Below, piece after piece: positions 37,634 through 46,770 of a DNA stretch of 64,000 nt (the first letter of the stretch is position 1; each line of letters opens with the position of its first letter). The DNA lies in NCBI GenBank assembly GCA_934746015.1, contig CAKVEW010000001.1:186001-250000 (forward strand), written 5' to 3'. A program made the translations under genes and the position numbers. Origin of the DNA: an uncultured Clostridium sp. GTDB taxonomy: Bacteria; Bacillota; Clostridia; Clostridiales; Clostridiaceae. The notes below the pieces were generated by a model. It was not told the DNA's origin. It did not search any database and saw only the letters and a list, made by a program, of their open reading frames with translations.

Positions 37634-39940
37634 CTATTTAGATGCATCTTTTAAAAAATTAGTTGCATTTTGCGAAATTCCACCACCTACTTGAACTATG
37701 TTATTTGAAGTTTTTGAAGCAAAAATATTTTTCTGTTCTTTAGTTAAATCATTACCACATATAACTATAGGTCCATTACTTAATGCTGCAATTGGTGCTG
37801 CTGATAAAGCATCAACCAACTCAAATCCTTTAGAAATGAAAACTTTATCTATCTCATTTGAATAAAACTTATTGATTACCAACGAATTAGTTTCAAATCT
37901 ATCTTTTCCACCTAACCTATTTTTTCTAATATCTAATGAAGTAATTGAATTTATATTATTTAGTAGTTTATCTGATACAACACCAGTTCCCCCTATTATA
38001 TAAGCGTTATTCAATTTTTCACTTTTTAGCCAGTTGTAAGTTTGTGAACTTAAGCTTTGTACTTCTGATAATATTATGGGCATCTTATCTCTTCCTGAAA
38101 TAGCTGCAATTGACATTGCATCTGCTTCTGCATACCCATTTGCTAAAATTATATTCTCAACATCATAGAAATTTTTATCAATATATTTAGCAATTTCTAG
38201 GGATGTTTCATATCTATTTTTTCCTGCTAATCTTACTATATTATTTATTCCTAATTTACTTAATTGCGATTGTACATTCTTAGAAACAACACCTTCTCCA
38301 CCAGCAATAATAACTTTCTTTGCCCCAAGCCTCTTTATTTCATTTATTGTTTCAGCTGGAATATTATCTTTTTTTACTAATAATATTGGAGCATTTAAAT
38401 ATGTTGCTACAGGTGTAATTGCTAATCCATCAGCTATAGCCAGTCCATTAACTAGCACTACACTATTAGAAAAATTAAAATTTGAAATACTTAGCTTTGC
38501 TGCTGTATCATATCTATCCTTTCCTACAATAGAAGTTAAATTTATATTGTTTTTTTCTTTATGGAATGTAACTTTAAAGCTCATTTCGTCACCAGTAGCA
38601 CTTCCTATATCAGAAATAACTATCCCACTATTTTTCCCATTATCAAAAAATAAACTGTTAGAAATAAATTCTCCATTTAAATTATTACTTCCTATGCTTG
38701 TCCTTCTTGATTCCTTAGATAAAAATGCAGTCCGTGTATTTCCTTGAGCATATGTACTATTTATATCATCCTGTCTAAAAACATAAATGTGATCTGGATA
38801 TCCATTTCTATTTCCATAAAATGCATCAACATTATCATTTATTCTGTAAACTATAAGTCCTGAACCTGGTAAAATACTATCCCAATTGCCTTCATTTTTT
38901 CTAAATTCCACCATAAAATATTCTTTATCTGATAATGGAGATTTAATCTTTAAAGCTATAATATCATTTTTATTAATACTTTGTGATGATTTAATTTTGT
39001 AAACACCATCACTATTTATTTCTTGTATATTTAGGTTCAAATTACTGTAGAAATTCCTTGAATAAACTAGTGGAAGTTGTCCAAACCCATCAGTATTTGC
39101 CATAACATCCCATTCTCCTACTGGATTCCCACTACGGTAATATCTATAAAGATCTGGATAACTAAAAGCATGTAAAAATTCATGAATAGCTATTTTTAAA
39201 TTTCCTTTATTAAAAAGGTTATTTTCATTATTTCCAACATTAATTAAATTATATGTACCTAATTTTTTGCCGTTAACAGAAGAATCTCCAATAAATCTAG
39301 TTTCATGTGGCCATAACATATTACTATTTGTGGTTGCACCAGAACATAAAAATGTAACTATGTCTATTTCTCCATCATTATCTTTATCTAATTCATTTGC
39401 TGGTATATTTATTTTATCCTTTACACTATCAAAAGCCCATTTAATAAAATTTGCTTCTTCTTTGCTTCCAGCTATATTTTTTTCATAATATTCCCTTGTT
39501 TCAGGTGCTTCTATTGAGAAATATTTATTATTTTCAATAGGATAAAAACTACTATTAACCTTAACTTTTCCATAAGTTAAATCACTGATATAAGAATTTA
39601 ATGAAATAGATTCTAAATCTGCAACATTATCAAAATTCAAATCTTGATACATATTATAAGTATCATGCAATTTATTAATATTATCTTCGTTAATAAATTC
39701 ATTTTCTCCTTTAAACCTTATTAATATAACTATATTATTTATAGTCTTATTATCACCATTAGACATCTGTGGCAATATTTTTGTATCAGAATTATCACCT
39801 AAGTTATCTTTACCAAGGATTGTCCCATTATTCATAATATAATTATAAATATTATTATCATTTAAGTTATCATCTGCTAATGGTTTTGATATAGGCATAA
39901 CAAACAATAATGATAATAGTAAATATATAAGCTTTTTCAT
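37634..39940 (-). CDS. M6-family (immune inhibitor A-like) metalloprotease with CWB2 repeats
   Basis: 768-residue secreted protein. Signal peptide 1-22 (MKKLIYLLLSLLFVMPISKPLA). The M6 domain spans about 60-430 with the zinc motif IHEFLHAFSYPDLY: His253, Glu254, His257 and Asp263 as third-ligand candidate, followed by VGEWDVMANTDG (Met-turn). From about residue 470 to the end are three CWB2 repeats (SIVGKDRYDTA, RLAGKNRYETS, RLGGKDRFETN). It would be held at the wall by a polysaccharide and cleave surface or host proteins. Own promoter and terminator are present. It is divergent from an LCP gene, as the CWB2 amidase is from the CWB2-PIG-L/LCP pair. Confidence 0.91.
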   Translation of the reverse strand: MKKLIYLLLSLLFVMPISKPLADDNLNDNNIYNYIMNNGTILGKDNLGDNSDTKILPQMSNGDNKTINNIVILIRFKGENEFINEDNINKLHDTYNMYQDLNFDNVADLESISLNSYISDLTYGKVKVNSSFYPIENNKYFSIEAPETREYYEKNIAGSKEEANFIKWAFDSVKDKINIPANELDKDNDGEIDIVTFLCSGATTNSNMLWPHETRFIGDSSVNGKKLGTYNLINVGNNENNLFNKGNLKIAIHEFLHAFSYPDLYRYYRSGNPVGEWDVMANTDGFGQLPLVYSRNFYSNLNLNIQEINSDGVYKIKSSQSINKNDIIALKIKSPLSDKEYFMVEFRKNEGNWDSILPGSGLIVYRINDNVDAFYGNRNGYPDHIYVFRQDDINSTYAQGNTRTAFLSKESRRTSIGSNNLNGEFISNSLFFDNGKNSGIVISDIGSATGDEMSFKVTFHKEKNNINLTSIVGKDRYDTAAKLSISNFNFSNSVVLVNGLAIADGLAITPVATYLNAPILLVKKDNIPAETINEIKRLGAKKVIIAGGEGVVSKNVQSQLSKLGINNIVRLAGKNRYETSLEIAKYIDKNFYDVENIILANGYAEADAMSIAAISGRDKMPIILSEVQSLSSQTYNWLKSEKLNNAYIIGGTGVVSDKLLNNINSITSLDIRKNRLGGKDRFETNSLVINKFYSNEIDKVFISKGFELVDALSAAPIAALSNGPIVICGNDLTKEQKNIFASKTSNNIVQVGGGISQNATNFLKDASK

Positions 39941-39976
39941 CCTCTTTCCTCCTTATAAAATATGTATATATTTTAT

Positions 39977-40005
39977 ATATTATCATCTTACATAATTAAT
40001 TTCAA
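39977..40005 (-). promoter_or_regulatory. Promoter for the M6 protease gene
   Basis: TTGAAA (40005-40000), 17-base spacer and TAATAT (39982-39977) on the minus strand, 37 bases before the ATG at 39940, which has AAGGAGG upstream. Confidence 0.6.
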
Positions 40006-40036
40006 ATAATTACAATTAGATATATTTTTTCTATAT

Positions 40037-40065
40037 TTCCAAAATTATCTTATTTTTGATATAAT
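40037..40065 (+). promoter_or_regulatory. Extended -10 promoter with TTCCAAA box, LCP gene
   Basis: TG-n-TATAAT with TATAAT at 40060-40065 and TTCCAAA beginning 23 bases before it, in place of a normal -35. The arrangement matches the promoter at 9600-9627, suggesting a shared activator. Confidence 0.5.
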
Positions 40066-40107
40066 ATATCAGTATTTAAAATGAATATTAACAATGGAGG
40101 AAACCCT

Positions 40108-41064
40108 ATGCAAAAATTATCGAAAAAGAAGAAAATTATTTTATCTATTTCAGTTGTAATTTTAATAATTTTTGGATCAATATCATCATATACATATTAT
40201 ATTTCTAGTAAAGTAGAGAGAGTTAAAATTAATAGAGAAGAAGTTGTAAACACTGGTAAAGAAACTCCTAAAGAAGCTGATGATGTTATAACAATAGCTT
40301 TATTTGGAAGTGATTATTCTGATATTTATGATGTTAGCGCAGCTGATGCCACCATGATTTTAGCAATTGATACTAAAAATAGTAAAATTAAACTTTGCTC
40401 ACTAATGCGTGATATATATTTAGATTTACCTGATGGTGGGAAAATGAATTTAAATTATACTATTTTAGATGGTGGTCCAAGCTCTATATTAAAGGCTATA
40501 AATTATAATTTTAACTTAAAGGTAGATAAATTTGTACAAGTTGACTTAGAAAGACTTCCCAAAATCATAGATGCCCTTGGTGGAGTTGAAATGGAAATAA
40601 CTGAAGATGAATTGCAACATATTAATGAATATATTGATCATATTGATAAAAAAAATGAAACGAAAACAGAACATATTTATTCTACTGGCAATCAACTCCT
40701 AAATGGAACACAAGCATCTGCCTACTGTAGAATAAGATATACTGCTGGAAGAGATTTTAGAAGGACAGAACGCCAAAGGGATGTATTAAATTCCTTATTC
40801 CTTAAATTCAAAGATATATCTCTAACTGAAGTACCTGGAATGATAAATAATATTCTTCCTCTAGTTACAACAAATCTAAGTAATAGTGAAATAATATCTA
40901 TTTCAACTAAAGCATTAGGAATGGGATTAGGTAATATAGAACAAGGTAGGTTCCCTTCAGATGGAAATATTATTAGTGCTGGCTTTACAGATATGTACCA
41001 CACTAATATAGATATTGAAGGAACAACAAAAGAACTACAGGAATTTTTATTTTCAATACAATAA
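40108..41064 (+). CDS. LytR-CpsA-Psr (LCP) family glycopolymer ligase, second copy
   Basis: 318 residues: Lys-rich start (MQKLSKKKKIILSI), a single membrane helix (about residues 9-30), and an extracellular LCP domain with ITIALFGSDYSD, LCSLMRDIYLDLPDGG, IDALGGVEMEI and YCRIRYTAGRDFRRTERQR. It would ligate an undecaprenyl-PP-linked polymer to peptidoglycan. The ATG at 40108 follows GGAGG at 40096-40100 by seven bases; the longer frame from 40081 includes that site and is rejected. It is paralogous to the gene at 11294. Confidence 0.92.
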   Translation: MQKLSKKKKIILSISVVILIIFGSISSYTYYISSKVERVKINREEVVNTGKETPKEADDVITIALFGSDYSDIYDVSAADATMILAIDTKNSKIKLCSLMRDIYLDLPDGGKMNLNYTILDGGPSSILKAINYNFNLKVDKFVQVDLERLPKIIDALGGVEMEITEDELQHINEYIDHIDKKNETKTEHIYSTGNQLLNGTQASAYCRIRYTAGRDFRRTERQRDVLNSLFLKFKDISLTEVPGMINNILPLVTTNLSNSEIISISTKALGMGLGNIEQGRFPSDGNIISAGFTDMYHTNIDIEGTTKELQEFLFSIQ

Positions 41065-41082
41065 AAATAAATAGGAAATAAT

Positions 41083-41109
41083 TGTAGAAACTCCTATAGA
41101 GTTTCTACA
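41083..41109. terminator. Bidirectional terminator made of a repeated hairpin
   Basis: TGTAGAAACTC (41083-41093) and GAGTTTCTACA (41099-41109) form an 11-base stem between the convergent LCP and AlgX-like genes; T-rich sequence follows on the plus strand. The core is 20/21 identical to a hairpin at 51515-51535. Confidence 0.7.
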
Positions 41110-41140
41110 TTAATTTTACATTTTTAATTCTTCATTCTAG
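41083..41140 (+). repeat. Dispersed intergenic repeat, copy 1
   Basis: The hairpin plus the following TTTTACATTTTT and ATTCTTCATTCT tract matches 51513-51570 with few differences. Both copies end immediately before the 3' end of a minus-strand gene. Confidence 0.55.
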
Positions 41141-41144
41141 ATTT

Positions 41145-42539
41145 CTATAAAGGTATTTCTGATTTTTGATATCTAGCTTCATCCTTAGATACAAAGTATA
41201 ATTCAATGTTTTCTAAATCATCTAATTCTGAAGTAATTACTGAAAATTCTATATATTGCTTATCTTCATTGCTATTTATTTTGCAATCTAATATTCTATT
41301 ATTAATATTTGAATATGCATATAACAAATCATCGCTTTCTATAGGAACTTTGAAATTAGTTATTTTATCTCCTGTATTTTCTATTCCTTCCATTGATATA
41401 GATACAAAGTTATCTATTGTTAAGTTTTGATATTCAGCTATATTCTTATTTGATACTTTATTTTTCATGTCTTCCCTTGGAAAGTAACTATCAGAATGTG
41501 TATACTCTGTTGACTCAAATAAAACTATATCTGGATTAAATAAGTTTATGTAATATTCATAGTTTATTACATTCTTATAATTATGAATTCTAACTACTTC
41601 TGAAAAGTTTTCTGTTAAGAATTTTTCTTTTCCATTAAAGTAACTTCCTACAAATATAAGTATTTTAGGTAAATCCTCATTAGTAGGATTTTTATAATAA
41701 GAGAATGTCCTATAGTTACTATCCCTAACTACTTCATCATTATACTCATTAATTTTTATAGAATTATCTTCAATTAATTTGTAATGAATTGTTTCTTCAT
41801 TAATAGAGAAGTTTGATATTGGTAGTGTTTTATTAATATATTTAACTTTTTCATATTTATTTAAATCTAAACTTCCTATACTATTATCTAATTCATTTAA
41901 CCTATCTATTATGTTAGAAATTCCAATAAATGCACCAGTTTCATTCCAATGACCTGCGTCATACATCTTATCAAATACCTGTGTATCTTTTTTTGCATCT
42001 ATTAAAACCTCTGAATTATCAAGGTAATTAATATCTTTGTTCTTTAATAATGATGCAAAATAATTCAAATTTTTATTATTACTTATATATCCTTCTGGTA
42101 AATATTCTTCATATACTGTTGCTTTAGATGGTTCAACTGTATATAAAAATCCTATCCCCCTACTTTCGCAATACTCTTGAAAATTTTTAATGAAGCTTGA
42201 ATAGATTTCTTGAAATTCATTATCTAATTTATTTTCTGATACCTTGAAAAATACATATTCATCTTCACCATATTGATAACTTGGGTGAATCATTTCGTCA
42301 AATACTAAATCCATAGATTTAGTATATGCACTCACCATACTAGTTCTCAGTCCAATTCTATCATTCATAAAACTTTCTATTCCATTAGTTAAATCTCCAG
42401 CATTAAATATATCTTCTATAGTCATCAGTTTTTTATTATCAATTTCTGATATTACATCTCTTTTTATATTAAAAGTTATTATTGGAACTACTAGAATAAA
42501 AATAAAAATTATTATCTTAGATATATTAATTTTTCTCAT
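41145..42539 (-). CDS. AlgX/AlgJ-like (DHHW/SGNH-type) O-acetyltransfer protein
   Basis: 464 residues. One N-terminal membrane helix (about 7-24) and an extracellular domain with conserved ENxRL-like start (ISEIDNKKLMTIEDIF), FMNDRIGLRTSMV, and the catalytic-type Asp-x2-His-Trp in YDAGHWNETGAFIG (about residues 192-205). Such proteins work with an MBOAT partner to acetylate exopolysaccharide outside the cell. It follows the MBOAT gene by 14 bases and is a paralogue of the gene at 43959; both share ESTEYT and a GSYFNxKEKF segment. Confidence 0.8.
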   Translation of the reverse strand: MRKINISKIIIFIFILVVPIITFNIKRDVISEIDNKKLMTIEDIFNAGDLTNGIESFMNDRIGLRTSMVSAYTKSMDLVFDEMIHPSYQYGEDEYVFFKVSENKLDNEFQEIYSSFIKNFQEYCESRGIGFLYTVEPSKATVYEEYLPEGYISNNKNLNYFASLLKNKDINYLDNSEVLIDAKKDTQVFDKMYDAGHWNETGAFIGISNIIDRLNELDNSIGSLDLNKYEKVKYINKTLPISNFSINEETIHYKLIEDNSIKINEYNDEVVRDSNYRTFSYYKNPTNEDLPKILIFVGSYFNGKEKFLTENFSEVVRIHNYKNVINYEYYINLFNPDIVLFESTEYTHSDSYFPREDMKNKVSNKNIAEYQNLTIDNFVSISMEGIENTGDKITNFKVPIESDDLLYAYSNINNRILDCKINSNEDKQYIEFSVITSELDDLENIELYFVSKDEARYQKSEIPL

Positions 42540-42553
42540 AATAATTACCTTCT

Positions 42554-43954
42554 TTAAAATTGGAAGTAAATAAATGGACTATAAGTAGAATTCACTACAA
42601 AAATAATTGATACAACAAATAATATTGAAATACCTATTGTAGCTAAAATTTCAAAACTCTTTCTTCCATTATACTTATTAAATTTATTAGCAACAAAAGG
42701 CATAGATCCAAGAGTTGCCATTACCATCCAGAATATAAATTTTTTATTGATAAAATAAATATATTCAAATGTTAATGGTGTTGGATTGTTAAACCCAAAC
42801 ATAGTTTTTATAAAACCCATTGCTTGTTCCAAGTTGTCAGCTCTAAATAAAACCCATCCTAATATTACTATTAACATAGTAATAATGTGCTTTATTATAT
42901 TTGGAATATTAATATACCACTTCTTATTTCTTATAGCTCTTTCAATAAGAATAAATAATCCATGCCATAGTCCCCATATTACAAATGTCCATGCTGCTCC
43001 ATGCCAAACCCCTGTAACTAAGAATACAACGAATAAATTGAAATATACATTTCCTCTTCTATTTCCACCAAGAGGTATATAAAGATATTCTTTAAACCAA
43101 GTTGATAAGGAAATATGCCATCTTCTCCAAAATTCAGTTATAGATTTTGATATATACGGATAATTAAAGTTCTCCATAAATTTAAATCCAAACATATACC
43201 CAAGGCCTATAGCCATATCAGAATAACCTGAAAAATCATAATATATTTGGAATGTATAACAAATTGCTCCTATCCATGCAGTTGGAGTATCAATTCCACT
43301 ATAATATAAATTGAATATATTATCTGCCATAGCACCCAATATATCAGCTATTATAACCTTCTTAGCTAGTCCCATAACGAATCTATTGATTCCATAACTA
43401 AAGTACTCTATTGATTCTTTCCTATTTCTAATTTGATCATCTACAGTTTTGTATTTTACAATAGGTCCCGCTACTAACTGTGGAAAGAAGGATATATAAA
43501 GTGCTACAGCAAAAGGATTTTTATTAACTTTTCCGTCTTTTCTATAAATATCTATAATGTAAGACATTCCCTGAAAAGTGAAAAATGAAATACCTATTGG
43601 TAAGGCTATATATTTCAGCTGAAAATTAATGTTAAATACTAGGTTAGTGTTTTCTACAAAGAAATCATAATATTTATAATAGAAAAGTATCCCTAGATTT
43701 AATACTACTCCTATTGTTAAAATTACTTTTTTCAGTCTAGTATTATCACTTACTTTATCTATTAATAATCCAAAAATATAGTTAATTATAATAGATGCTA
43801 TTAATATCTTTAAATAATCTACTCCTCCCCAGGCGTAGAAAAAAAGACTTGCTAGTAACAAAACATAGTTCCTTACTTTCTTACCTAATATATAGTATGC
43901 TAATAATACTACTGGTAAAAAAGCAAAAATAAATATTGTTGAACTAAATACCAT
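42554..43954 (-). CDS. MBOAT O-acyltransferase (AlgI/DltB-like)
   Basis: 466-residue membrane enzyme with about eleven helices. MVFSSTIFIFAFLPVVLLAYY is the usual AlgI N-terminus; PIGISFFTFQGMSYIIDIYR, YPYISKSITEFWRRWHISLS, TWFKEYLYIPLGGNRRG and GVWHGAAWTFVIWGLWHG hold the conserved His residues. It carries acetyl groups across the membrane for the flanking AlgX-like proteins. AGAAAGGAA precedes the ATG, four bases after the stop of the first paralogue. The three genes form an O-acetylation cassette. Confidence 0.93.
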   Translation of the reverse strand: MVFSSTIFIFAFLPVVLLAYYILGKKVRNYVLLLASLFFYAWGGVDYLKILIASIIINYIFGLLIDKVSDNTRLKKVILTIGVVLNLGILFYYKYYDFFVENTNLVFNINFQLKYIALPIGISFFTFQGMSYIIDIYRKDGKVNKNPFAVALYISFFPQLVAGPIVKYKTVDDQIRNRKESIEYFSYGINRFVMGLAKKVIIADILGAMADNIFNLYYSGIDTPTAWIGAICYTFQIYYDFSGYSDMAIGLGYMFGFKFMENFNYPYISKSITEFWRRWHISLSTWFKEYLYIPLGGNRRGNVYFNLFVVFLVTGVWHGAAWTFVIWGLWHGLFILIERAIRNKKWYINIPNIIKHIITMLIVILGWVLFRADNLEQAMGFIKTMFGFNNPTPLTFEYIYFINKKFIFWMVMATLGSMPFVANKFNKYNGRKSFEILATIGISILFVVSIIFVVNSTYSPFIYFQF

Positions 43955-43958
43955 AAAT

Positions 43959-45389
43959 TTATTCCTTTCTAATATTTATTTTTATCTTTTGATATTGTGT
44001 TTCATCCTTTGAAATAAAATATAAGTCAAAACTGTCTATATATTCCAATTCCTTTGAGATTAAAGAAAACTCTACATATAAATTATCTTCATCTCTATTA
44101 ATTCTACTATCTAATATCCTATTATTGATATTTGCATAAGCATATAATAAATCATCACTTTCTATAGGAAGTATAAACTTAGTTATGTTATTTCCTGATA
44201 TTTCAAAATTATCAATATCAGTAATTACAAAATCATACTCTGATAAATTATCATAACTGTTAATATTTTTTATGTAGGTCTTTTCTTCCATCATTGTTAT
44301 TGGATAATGATAGCCTGTATTTGTATATTCTGTTGATTCAAATAAAACTATATCTGGATTATAAATATTTATATAGTATTCATAATCTATTACATTTCTA
44401 TAGTTATGGATTTTCATAACTTCTGAAAAGTTTCCAGTTATAAATTTCTCTTTATTATTAAAATAACTTCCTGCAAAAATTAATAATCTTGGTGCTTCAG
44501 TATTAGTTAAATTTTTATAATGAGTAAAGTATCTAAAATTATCATGTCTATATATTTCATCTTCATAATCTTCAACATACTCAAGGTTATATTCCTTTAA
44601 GCTGTAATTCGTAGTTTCTTCATTAATTTTAAAATTAGATGAAAGTAATGTTTCATTAATGACCTTTTCTGATTCATATTTACTAATATCAAAGCTTCCA
44701 ACCCTATTGTCTAACTCATTAAGCCTGTCTATTATTGCTGAAATACCAACAATAGCTCCAGTCTCATTCCAATGACCTGCATCATATTTCTTATCATATA
44801 ATAAAACATCTTTATACTTTGGATCTTCTTTTACACCTAATAAAGTATCTATATTATTTAAATAATTAACATCCTTTTCTTCTAAAAGCTCTAAAAAGTA
44901 GTCTGAATTTTCAGTATTAGGATTGTATCCTTCTGGCAAATACTCTGGATAAATACTTGATTTACTTGGTTCTAAAGTATATAGGAATTTTATATTCCTA
45001 TCATTACAATATTCTTGAAAGTCCTTTATAAAACTTGAAAAAACCTCTTGAAACCTTAAGTTAACTTTAGTTTCTGGTAACTTAAGATATACATATCCTT
45101 CTTTTCCATACTGATAAGTTGGATGAACCATATCATCATAAAGCTTATCCATAGCAAATGTATAGAAATTTACCATATCTTCTCTAAACCCTATTCTATC
45201 GTCAATATAGTTTCCAATATTATTGAAAATAATATTAATATCATCTTCATCTTTATATGTATTTTCAAAGTTTATTAACATTCTATTATCTATTTCTGAA
45301 ATTTGATTGTTCTTCAAATTTATATTAATTATTGGCAATAAAATAATTAATATAAATATTGCTATTTTAACAATATAAATTTTCTTCAT
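43959..45389 (-). CDS. AlgX/AlgJ-like O-acetyltransfer protein, second paralogue
   Basis: 476 residues, same layout as the gene at 41145: N-terminal helix, ISEIDNRMLINFENTY, YIDDRIGFREDMV, YLKLPETKV and YDAGHWNETGAIVG with the Asp-x2-His-Trp motif. The ATG at 45389 has AAAGGTG six bases before it; a GTG at 45398 in the longer frame is part of that site. Upstream lies the decayed end of an MBOAT gene, implying that the ancestor was a duplicated MBOAT-AlgX pair. Confidence 0.8.
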   Translation of the reverse strand: MKKIYIVKIAIFILIILLPIININLKNNQISEIDNRMLINFENTYKDEDDINIIFNNIGNYIDDRIGFREDMVNFYTFAMDKLYDDMVHPTYQYGKEGYVYLKLPETKVNLRFQEVFSSFIKDFQEYCNDRNIKFLYTLEPSKSSIYPEYLPEGYNPNTENSDYFLELLEEKDVNYLNNIDTLLGVKEDPKYKDVLLYDKKYDAGHWNETGAIVGISAIIDRLNELDNRVGSFDISKYESEKVINETLLSSNFKINEETTNYSLKEYNLEYVEDYEDEIYRHDNFRYFTHYKNLTNTEAPRLLIFAGSYFNNKEKFITGNFSEVMKIHNYRNVIDYEYYINIYNPDIVLFESTEYTNTGYHYPITMMEEKTYIKNINSYDNLSEYDFVITDIDNFEISGNNITKFILPIESDDLLYAYANINNRILDSRINRDEDNLYVEFSLISKELEYIDSFDLYFISKDETQYQKIKINIRKE

Positions 45390-45402
45390 ATTTTTCACCT
45401 TT

Positions 45403-45462
45403 CTAAAATTGGAAGTAACTAAAGTAACTCTAAGTTAAATTAACTACAGAGATTACTACTTC
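45403..45462 (-). pseudogene. Remnant of the 3' end of a second MBOAT gene
   Basis: Read on the minus strand the last 20 codons are EVVISVVNLT, stop, SYFSYFQF, stop. The intact MBOAT protein ends VVNSTYSPFIYFQF. The nucleotides also align, including ACTTCCAATTTTA and the following AAGG. An internal TAG shows decay. The rest of the gene is not recognisable in the 170 bases upstream. Confidence 0.6.
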
Positions 45463-45635
45463 TATGTTTATTAATTAGACAGTTTATTATTATATGATAT
45501 AACTCATTATGGCTGCATATAGTCTAACTATTATATTTCCACTGTAAACCAACTTACATGTATAAAACTCCTTTATACTTTCTTTTTCTTGAAATGCCTT
45601 TAATATTAATTATTTTCTTATTTACAAACAAAAAG

Positions 45636-45669
45636 TACCCTAAAGGGATAATTTATCACCTTTAGGGTA
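45636..45669 (-). terminator. Intrinsic terminator of the yhf operon
   Basis: TACCCTAAAGG and CCTTTAGGGTA (45636-45646, 45659-45669) form an 11-base stem extended by a GATAA/TTATC inner pairing; on the minus strand CTTTTTGTTTG follows. It lies 16 bases beyond the last operon gene. Confidence 0.85.
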
Positions 45670-45684
45670 TTAAATCTTATATAT

Positions 45685-46764
45685 TTATAATTTTATAGGT
45701 TCAATAAATTTCTCTCTTCTAATAAAATATCTTTGAAATATTTCATTTTCCTCTATTGCTGAATCTAATTCTTCTGCTAAATCAAAAGCTTTTAACACTC
45801 CTTCTTTTCCATGTTTTCCACAAATAACAAAACCACTTGCTAATTTTTCTCCTGGAATTGTAATTCCTGTGCATTTGCACATATTTATAGCTTTAACTAA
45901 AGCCTTTCCACCATTAGATGTAATTTCTTTTTCTGCTCTTCCTTTAAAACTTCTTTGTATAGTCTCATCATATCCATAAATATCTATTGGTCCTTCATAA
46001 GTTAATATAATATCTGCTATATCATCTTCAAATATACTCTTTATTTCTCTTATTCCTATGCTTCTTTCATATATATTATCAAAGTCATAGTCTATAAATT
46101 GAAATCTTTTATTATCTAAGAATTTAATAGCTTTATCTATTTCCTCTCTCATATCAGCTCCATCTGGTAGCTTAAAGTTCTTTGCTTTTGGAACTAATAC
46201 TCTAATAATTTCATCTTTGATTTCTATTTTTTCTTCCAATACATCTTCAGCTACTTCCTTTAATATAGGTAGGTTCTTAGAAATTATTCCAATTCCTCCA
46301 GTAAAGGCTATACTATCTGTGGATAAACTTCCTTTGCCTGTAACTAAATTTACTCCAGATCCTATAAATGAATATAAATTAGTACTAAGGGCAGGGGCTA
46401 ATACTGATCCCCCACCATCTGTACCTATACCAAAATCATTTATTCCTTTAATTATATTTATAGCTGTTCCACTACTGGAGCCAGTCATACATCTATAAGT
46501 TAATGGATTTATTAAATCTGTATCTATACTTCTACCTAAATTGGACATCCTATCAATAGTTAAGAATAAATATTTTGAATTTTTTCTCAATTTATCCACT
46601 ATTGATATTGGAATATCCACAGTATTTTTCACACCAAAGGTTAAAACCTCTTCTATCTTCTCTTTAACTTCTTCATCTATATTATTATTTATTGAAACTA
46701 CTGATTTATATAAATTTTGCTCTGCTAGTATCTTTCCTCTATAAACTTTAGTCTCTTTATTCAT
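45685..46764 (-). CDS. Amidase-signature-family-like protein at the end of the yhf operon
   Basis: 359 residues. The region MTGSSSGTAINIIKG then DFGIGTDGGGSVLAPA matches the amidase signature: cis-Ser96 and nucleophile Ser120 are 24 residues apart as in the family. The usual catalytic Lys about 70-75 residues earlier is not obvious (Lys58 in IVDKLR is the nearest candidate), and the protein is about 100 residues shorter than normal amidases, so activity may be altered or lost. It follows yhfW by six bases and precedes the operon terminator. E. coli yhf operons have no such gene; a substrate amide in the same pathway is inferred. Confidence 0.7.
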   Translation of the reverse strand: MNKETKVYRGKILAEQNLYKSVVSINNNIDEEVKEKIEEVLTFGVKNTVDIPISIVDKLRKNSKYLFLTIDRMSNLGRSIDTDLINPLTYRCMTGSSSGTAINIIKGINDFGIGTDGGGSVLAPALSTNLYSFIGSGVNLVTGKGSLSTDSIAFTGGIGIISKNLPILKEVAEDVLEEKIEIKDEIIRVLVPKAKNFKLPDGADMREEIDKAIKFLDNKRFQFIDYDFDNIYERSIGIREIKSIFEDDIADIILTYEGPIDIYGYDETIQRSFKGRAEKEITSNGGKALVKAINMCKCTGITIPGEKLASGFVICGKHGKEGVLKAFDLAEELDSAIEENEIFQRYFIRREKFIEPIKL

Positions 46765-46770
46765 ATTATT

